From NCBI GenBank assembly GCA_951799425.1, contig OX637394.1, positions 9,976,501-10,040,500 of the forward strand: a DNA stretch of 64,000 nucleotides. Direction: 5' to 3'. The position numbers were made by a program, and so were the translations under genes. The notes beneath the pieces are model-generated. The model was not told the DNA's origin. It made no database searches and saw only the letters and a list, made by a program, of their open reading frames with translations. This document shows positions 58,600 to 64,000 of the stretch, one piece after another. Source of the DNA: Ilex aquifolium. Lineage: Eukaryota > Streptophyta > Magnoliopsida > Aquifoliales > Aquifoliaceae. Numbering within the stretch: the stretch's first letter is position 1; each line of letters opens with the position of its first letter.

Positions 58600-59583
58600 A
58601 TGGCTTCATCAAAGCTCCAAGTCTCTCTCCTAGTTCTTCAGGTTCTCTTCATCACTTCTTCATTAACACAGGCAGCCTCAGCTAACTCAAAGCTCTTCAG
58701 AGAATATATAGGAGCTGAAGGCAAGAATGTTACCTTTTCAGATGTACCCATTGATCCTGAAGTTGATTTCCACTTCATTCTCTCCGTTGCCATTGACTAC
58801 ACAAATTGTTCTTCTCCTGAACCCACCAATGGTTTCTTCAATGTCTTTTGGGACTCCGAAAACCTCAACCCTTCTCGAGTTTCTTCCATCAAAGCCGAAA
58901 ACCCCAATGTTAAGGTAGCTATGAGTCTTGCAGGCGATTCTGTTGACGGTCATCACTATGTCTTCTTCAATGCCACAACAATTGATTCCTGGGTTACAAA
59001 TGCTATTGATTCAATTACAAATATAGTAAGAGAGTATAACTTGGACGGAATAGATATCGATTATGAACACTTCAATGCAGATCCTGATACATTTGCAGAG
59101 TGCATTGGACGGCTTTTATACCATCTTAAACAGAATGGGATTGTGTCATTCACATCAATAGCCCCATATGACGATGATTCTATCCAGCCACATTACTTGG
59201 CTCTCTGGAGGAAATATGGTCACCTCATAGATTATGTCAACTTCCAATTTTATGCCTATGACAATGGAACAACTATCTCCCAGTTTTTGGGGTATTTTGA
59301 GACTCAAAGTTCCAATTATAATGGAAGTACAATTTTGCTGAGCTTTGGCACTGATGGGAGCGGTGGCTTATCTCCTGAAAATGGGTTTTTTGAGGCATGC
59401 AGTGTGCTTAATGATGATGATAAACTTCATGGTATCTTTATTTGGTCTGCAGATGATTCCAAGGTGGCCGATTTTCGTTATGAGAAGCAATCACAAGCCC
59501 TTTTGGCCAACACAACGAGTGGAGGTGAAAATGATGGTAATGGCAATTACCATGACCCCCAGCCCAATGAAGGTGCAGTTTAA
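58600..59583 (+). CDS. GH18 chitinase 2-like secreted protein, copy 4, divergent
   Basis: Single exon, 327 aa, plus strand, about 52 kb from the other three copies. Signal peptide 1-25 ([17 protein letters not shown], cleavage near TQA/ASA). GH18 catalytic signature intact: D149-x-x-D152-x-D154-x-E156. Two differences stand out. The SxGG motif reads SLAG (109-112), losing the usual first glycine. And six N-glycosylation sequons are present (NVT, NCS, NAT, NGT, NGS, NTT), whereas copy 1 has only one, an N-L-S-P. The C-terminus also carries a 20-odd residue Gly/Asn-rich tail ending NEGAV that the others lack. The longer frame from 58522 is not used, because its start lies upstream of the TATA box. 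Function as secreted chitinase-like protein is inferred. Confidence 0.93.
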   Translation: MASSKLQVSLLVLQVLFITSSLTQAASANSKLFREYIGAEGKNVTFSDVPIDPEVDFHFILSVAIDYTNCSSPEPTNGFFNVFWDSENLNPSRVSSIKAENPNVKVAMSLAGDSVDGHHYVFFNATTIDSWVTNAIDSITNIVREYNLDGIDIDYEHFNADPDTFAECIGRLLYHLKQNGIVSFTSIAPYDDDSIQPHYLALWRKYGHLIDYVNFQFYAYDNGTTISQFLGYFETQSSNYNGSTILLSFGTDGSGGLSPENGFFEACSVLNDDDKLHGIFIWSADDSKVADFRYEKQSQALLANTTSGGENDGNGNYHDPQPNEGAV

Positions 59584-61575
59584 GTTCAGCACTAGGCAAT
59601 CTGGTGCTAGTCTGGGCTGTGTGTTGGATAGGATTGTTGACCAATACCAGAGGACCAGAATAAAATGAGAAGTTTTAAAACTTGTGATTGAATTTTGTTA
59701 TTAATTTTTCAGTTTTATTTAATTTTCAGTTTATATTTATTGTGTTTTAATAGGATGATTGATAATGTGTTTAATGGTTTTTTATACCTATTTAATGGGC
59801 TATTATAATGTGTTTTATGACTTGGACGGTTACTAGCCGTTAGAGCTTTAAAACCCGTTAATCTTTAAGTTTTCTAAAGTGCTATATAAGAAAGTTATGT
59901 AATTTGAGGATGGATCTATCCTCACTTCTAACTTTACTCTAAGGAAGAAAAGACATTTTCTTCTATCATATTTTTGTCTCTTACACCGACTTGTATATTA
60001 CCTATGTTTTCGGGCAACTTTAATTCGAGTTAGGTTCACTCCGTCCTTTCCATTGAAAAGATGTTGTTGCGAGCATCTGAGTTTGATCTTGGAATCGTTG
60101 ATGTCCATCACTACCTTCATGCGGGGGACTAAGCTGCTTTAGAACAGTTTTCACACGTCTCTCAAACTAGTAGACCAACTCTTTCTAATTTATAGTATTT
60201 ATTTTATTCTATTCTAAATTGATTATTATTTTATATTTATTTATATATTCTTGTTAATTTGTAATCTTAATATTAATTAGTTAATTAAAATTATGTATAA
60301 TCATACTCATTTTCCCAACAAAAATTACTCCAAGGCCATACACAGGTGATCTGCAGACTCAGGAAGGCTAGATTCATGACATTCTATGCATCATTTATTT
60401 TGTAAAAGAAGTTATCAAAGGCTAACACGTTTGCCATTGCGACTGCCTACACCATGTTGTTACACTACAATAAAATTTAATAACATTCTTAAGCATTTAC
60501 ATACAGTCCAGTATGGTCCCAAATCAGTTGTCAAGGCAATCAGAATACAGGCAATTCTGAGTACCCTCTGGATTAACCAGCAATACCCATCAATTTTCAC
60601 ATGATCACTAACATACGACAGTTTTAGAAGATGGTTTGAGAAGGATTATCAAAGCATATTTGCAGAAATAATTTGAAAGAGCAACTTTCATATGGTAAGT
60701 GAATAGGCTGAGCATTTTTATATCTAGCTACCAACTGCATACAGCCTTGAAATGAGACCTTAATAGCTCAGCCTCGTGGATGCCATCTCTCAAAAAACCC
60801 TTTTGTAAAACTTTTCACTCTTGGTAAATAGTCCTAGACTTCCACCTGGATGAATTATATATCCAATTGCATTGGACCACAGAAAATGGCAAACCATTAT
60901 CACAAGCAACAAGAAGAAAGTCGATTCCCCAGGTAATTCCAGCCCACATAGCAAAACTAATACAGTGATAAAGGCAAGTTAAAGCACATAGTAGGCAGGC
61001 TAATAGCACCTGATGATAGCACAGAAAAAGTACATGAAAGGCTTGGGGAGAGAGAGAGAGAGAGAGGTGGGACTTTGCTGATACAACATTCCTTTTGCAT
61101 GAAATTGGATGGCTCCAGGGTTTTGGAGGCATGTAGGTTTCAGAATTCTGTGGTGATTTTAGTGCAATTTGTGTCCGATTCTATAATTTCTATTCATCGG
61201 TACAAGGTTTCAAGGTTCTTGACTTCTTGTTGGATGATTTCTAGGGTTTTGGTGGGGGTTTATAAAGAAGAGCGGTTATTTTTTAATTATGTGGGTCGGG
61301 TCGGGTCGGGGTTTACCTAGCATTCGGGGTTGTGCCCATTTTAGTACAGGGATGAATTATTTTAATGGAAGTTGATAATATTATTTTTTTCTACTTTTTT
61401 CCAATCAAACGCTTATTTTTGAGATCTGATTGAAAAAAAAATTGGGATGAATTTTGTGTTATTAGACCAAAGTAAATAAAAATTAGATCAATCTTAATTG
61501 TTATTGTAGTTTTATAAGTTGAAAATTTAACTTACTAACTATAATATTAGATAAATAATCAAACATTATAGTTCT
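59584..61575. other. Intergenic, no gene recognised
   Basis: From 59.7 to 60.3 kb the text has LTR-like traits (a CTATATAAG TATA-type word near 59882 and TTCCCAACA at 60311-60319) but no matching ends or duplication. Minus-strand and plus-strand frames of 80-105 codons at 60.8-61.3 kb lack family resemblance and include a GA microsatellite (61051-61066). Confidence 0.4.
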
Positions 61576-62633
61576 TAGAGCAATTTCAAGGATATTAGTT
61601 AAAATAGCTAGTCAAAATATATTTTTTTTATTACACTATCTATTTTAAAGAGTAATTCCTACTAATTCACTTCAACAACACTATTTATTTTAATTAACTA
61701 TTTTAACTAATTTTACTTAATTATTAATAATTAAAATCTAAAATACTACGTAGCATGTCACATCATTGCTAAACTTTCTAAATTCATGATGTCAAGATTC
61801 ATTAACAAAATTTTTTAAAACCACAGTATATATTTCACAAATTCCTTAATCAAAATTTTCACAAATCCCTAAATCAAAATTTTCAAATTACGACCATAAT
61901 TCACAAATTCAACTACAATTTACAAATTCACAAATTCTTTAGAATTACAGCATATATTTCACAAATCCCTAAATCAAAATGGGTGGGGTTTCAATCGATT
62001 TTTAATACTGAACTTGATTTGATCAAATGCAGTTCAGTAGTGGCATCAACTTCTAATTTCTTCTATTCACCCAACTCGAATAGAGAAAGAGGTGGGGTTT
62101 TAGTCGATTTTCACTGGGAGCTGAGAGAGAGATTTCAATGGAGTTTCAGTCGATTTTCAGTGGGAGCCGAGAGAGAGAGAGAGATAGATGGGTTTTTTGT
62201 GGGGTTTCAGTGGGATTTTCATGGGTCTCGGTGGGATTTTTGGGTTTTTTTGTGGGTTTTTTGGTGAGTTTTTCAATGGGAGTTGAGAAAGAGAAATGGA
62301 GTTTCAATAGGATTTTTGTGGTATATACAACCATAAAGAGAGAGAGAGAGAGAGAAAGAGAGAGAACTCCATACCTGGAGTGGATGAAGAAGCCTCTATA
62401 TAGTTGATGAAGACGATGAGCAAAGACGAGTGAGGAAATTGGGGATGTTGTGGAGTGAAGAAATTGGCGCAAAAATCAAATATCGAGTTTCTGTGGCTCG
62501 CCAAAAATAGCTAGTGAAATGGGGGTTATGGAAAATAGCTAGTGGGATAACTAGCATGTTGGAGACAAATTTTAGGGAGAGACTTTAAAATAGTTAAGAA
62601 GGGACTTTGAAAGAGCCCCTTGGAGTTGCTCTA
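61576..62633. mobile_element. TIR element of about 1.06 kb
   Basis: TTAGAGCAATTTCAAGG at the left and the complement TTAGAGCAACTCCAAGG at the right form the ends; AAAATAGCTAGT words occur near both. The interior holds a degenerate tandem repeat with TCAGTCGATTTTCAGTGGGA units (about 62095-62180) and a GA tract (62337-62365). No duplication was fixed. Related in end sequence to the many GAGCATCTCCAA-type plant MITEs. Confidence 0.55.
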
Positions 62634-64000
62634 ATAAATGAATTATTTTAATGCCGGTAGTTTATAATTTAAACTTTTCAAAAACAAATTCTAATCAACT
62701 GCTTATTTTCAATTTCATATCTCCCGTAACCTTCAAAAATGTGGCTGGATTATGTGTAGATATTGGAAGAAAAAACTAACTTTCTTATACTTCTAGAGAG
62801 ATTACATTTGCCAAAACTTCAAAGAATTACGTTCCACGTTTTTTATAAAGAGTACACTTGTTATCCGTGGAAAAATTACTCTTGGACTGAAGTACTATAG
62901 CAGGTGAGCAACCCGATTTCTTTATTAACATATGACCAACATTGTCTTGTAACTATTCTTAGTGGATGTACGAGACTAAGCGAAAACTTACTAGATTTTA
63001 ACTAAAAAATTAAGAGAATATATGCGAGACAACAGATATTAATGACTGTAAATTGGAACTAGTTTTGATGTGTTTTATGAAAGAACATGCATCATTTATC
63101 GAACCAGTTGATCTTAAGCTCGAGCGGACTAATTCTTTAAAAATGTTTGCTCTGTTTGAGGGATAATGTCATACGTCCAAAAAAAAAATTCAGTATGATA
63201 TTGAAATTGATTAAGGTTTGTAGATCTTCATTTGACAAATTTCTAGTCACTGATTGTAACAATAATAAAATCAAATCAAATGATTTTACACCTGTTTTAT
63301 ATTTTTATTAAATAAAAAGTGAAAACAAGGTACCAAAAAGTATCATAATTTGGACCCGTTTGAGACTAGTTGAAAATCTCTAGACTTGGCTCATAGCAAG
63401 TTGATATTGGGCCGGTTTAGAGTAGATTAAATAAGTACATTAGAGTTTTGAAGTAAAATAAGTCATATCTGTTTGAATCTTGATTTTTTTATCAATTTTT
63501 GTAGCAGTTTTTTAAACCCAAAAAAACTTATTTAGATTGATTCAAGAAGTTGATTTTATGAGGTTTTTTCTGACTTTTTAGAGTTATTATATTCATAAAA
63601 TATTATTAGTAACATAAAAAAAAATTTAAAATTCATATTTTGTAAATTATGCATAATCTACACATGCATGTAATTATTTTTTTATTTTAACACAAAAATA
63701 GTTAAAAAAATCACTCTAAATAGATTTTTTTAAATTTTTCAGCTTTTTAAAAAATACTACAAACGGTTTTGGCTTTTGGGAGACTTTTTTGCGAAGTTTT
63801 TCAAATCGTAATTTTTCACCTAAAAAAGTCAGCTCCAAATAGGCTCATTATTTAAAAACATCTCTAAACCTAACTCAAATTTAAATTTAAGTAAAAAAAT
63901 TCAACAAATTTGTTGCAACCTTTAACTTAAACTTATATCAAATCAAGAGAGACTCATTTTTTTACTTAAATTAAGGCAGACTCAAATTTTTACCCAAATC
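62634..64000. other. Intergenic, no gene
   Basis: AT-rich spacer to the window end. I see no coding region, RNA gene or well-bounded repeat. Confidence 0.4.

Noticed and set aside
59680-60320. Second solo LTR downstream of GH18 copy 4
   Set aside because: A TATA-like word and a CCCAACA end are present, but no TG start with matching 5-bp duplication could be found.
60815-61320. Overlapping 105- and 81-codon frames on opposite strands
   Set aside because: They share a GA/CT microsatellite and have no recognisable domain or splice support.
61983-62504. Several frames of 66-108 codons in the 61.6-62.6 kb element
   Set aside because: They arise from GGTTTTT and GAGAGA repeats within a TIR element; codon content is low-complexity.

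Overview
This is nuclear DNA from a core eudicot plant. The evidence is AT-rich intergenic DNA, GT-AG introns, plant-only families (WOX homeodomain, respiratory burst oxidase with EF-hands, ATS3/PLAT protein, PPR relic) and intergenic space full of small plant transposons. I cannot name the species. Exon coordinates below were built by hand from splice sites, reading-frame phase and recalled family sequence; no search was run.

Layout. 0.6-6.5 kb: three tandem minus-strand GH18 'chitinase 2-like' secreted proteins; the third hides its signal peptide in a separate upstream exon. A fourth, divergent and heavily N-glycosylatable paralogue lies on the plus strand at 58.6-59.6 kb. 6.5-13.5 kb: gene-free and transposon-rich, with a solo LTR and a hAT element both sitting inside an older foldback element. 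14.1-21.6 kb: a 22-exon kinesin-5 (BimC/Eg5 class) gene, about 1051 aa. 26.0-30.9 kb: a large minus-strand NFRKB-like INO80-associated protein, 1384 aa, with one coding exon and a probable 5'UTR intron. 31-36 kb: transposons, including a Mutator-like element inside a hAT element, then a frameshifted PPR fragment at 36.5 kb. 37.3-42.6 kb: a 14-exon RBOHE-like NADPH oxidase, 830 aa, with a hAT element starting 70 bp after its stop. 44.6-46.0 kb: a two-exon WOX3/PRESSED FLOWER-like gene, 205 aa, with a 29-nt G run in its upstream region. 46.3-54.5 kb: gene-free, with foldback elements, a Tourist-like MITE and a miniature LTR-like direct repeat. 54.6-55.7 kb: a two-exon ATS3-like PLAT protein, 200 aa. 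59.6-64 kb: no gene recognised.

The genes are not a pathway. They are unrelated single genes plus one local GH18 family (cell wall/apoplast). The most distinctive content is the transposon record: five elements with 8-bp hAT-type duplications, several foldbacks with 9-bp Mutator-type duplications, three with 3-bp duplications and one solo LTR with a 5-bp duplication, several nested. I found no CRISPR array, operon, tRNA, rRNA or convincing new enzymatic system. The best candidates for new biology are the GH18 cluster's structural divergence, an in-frame 81-nt intron in the oxidase, and the dense foldback families.
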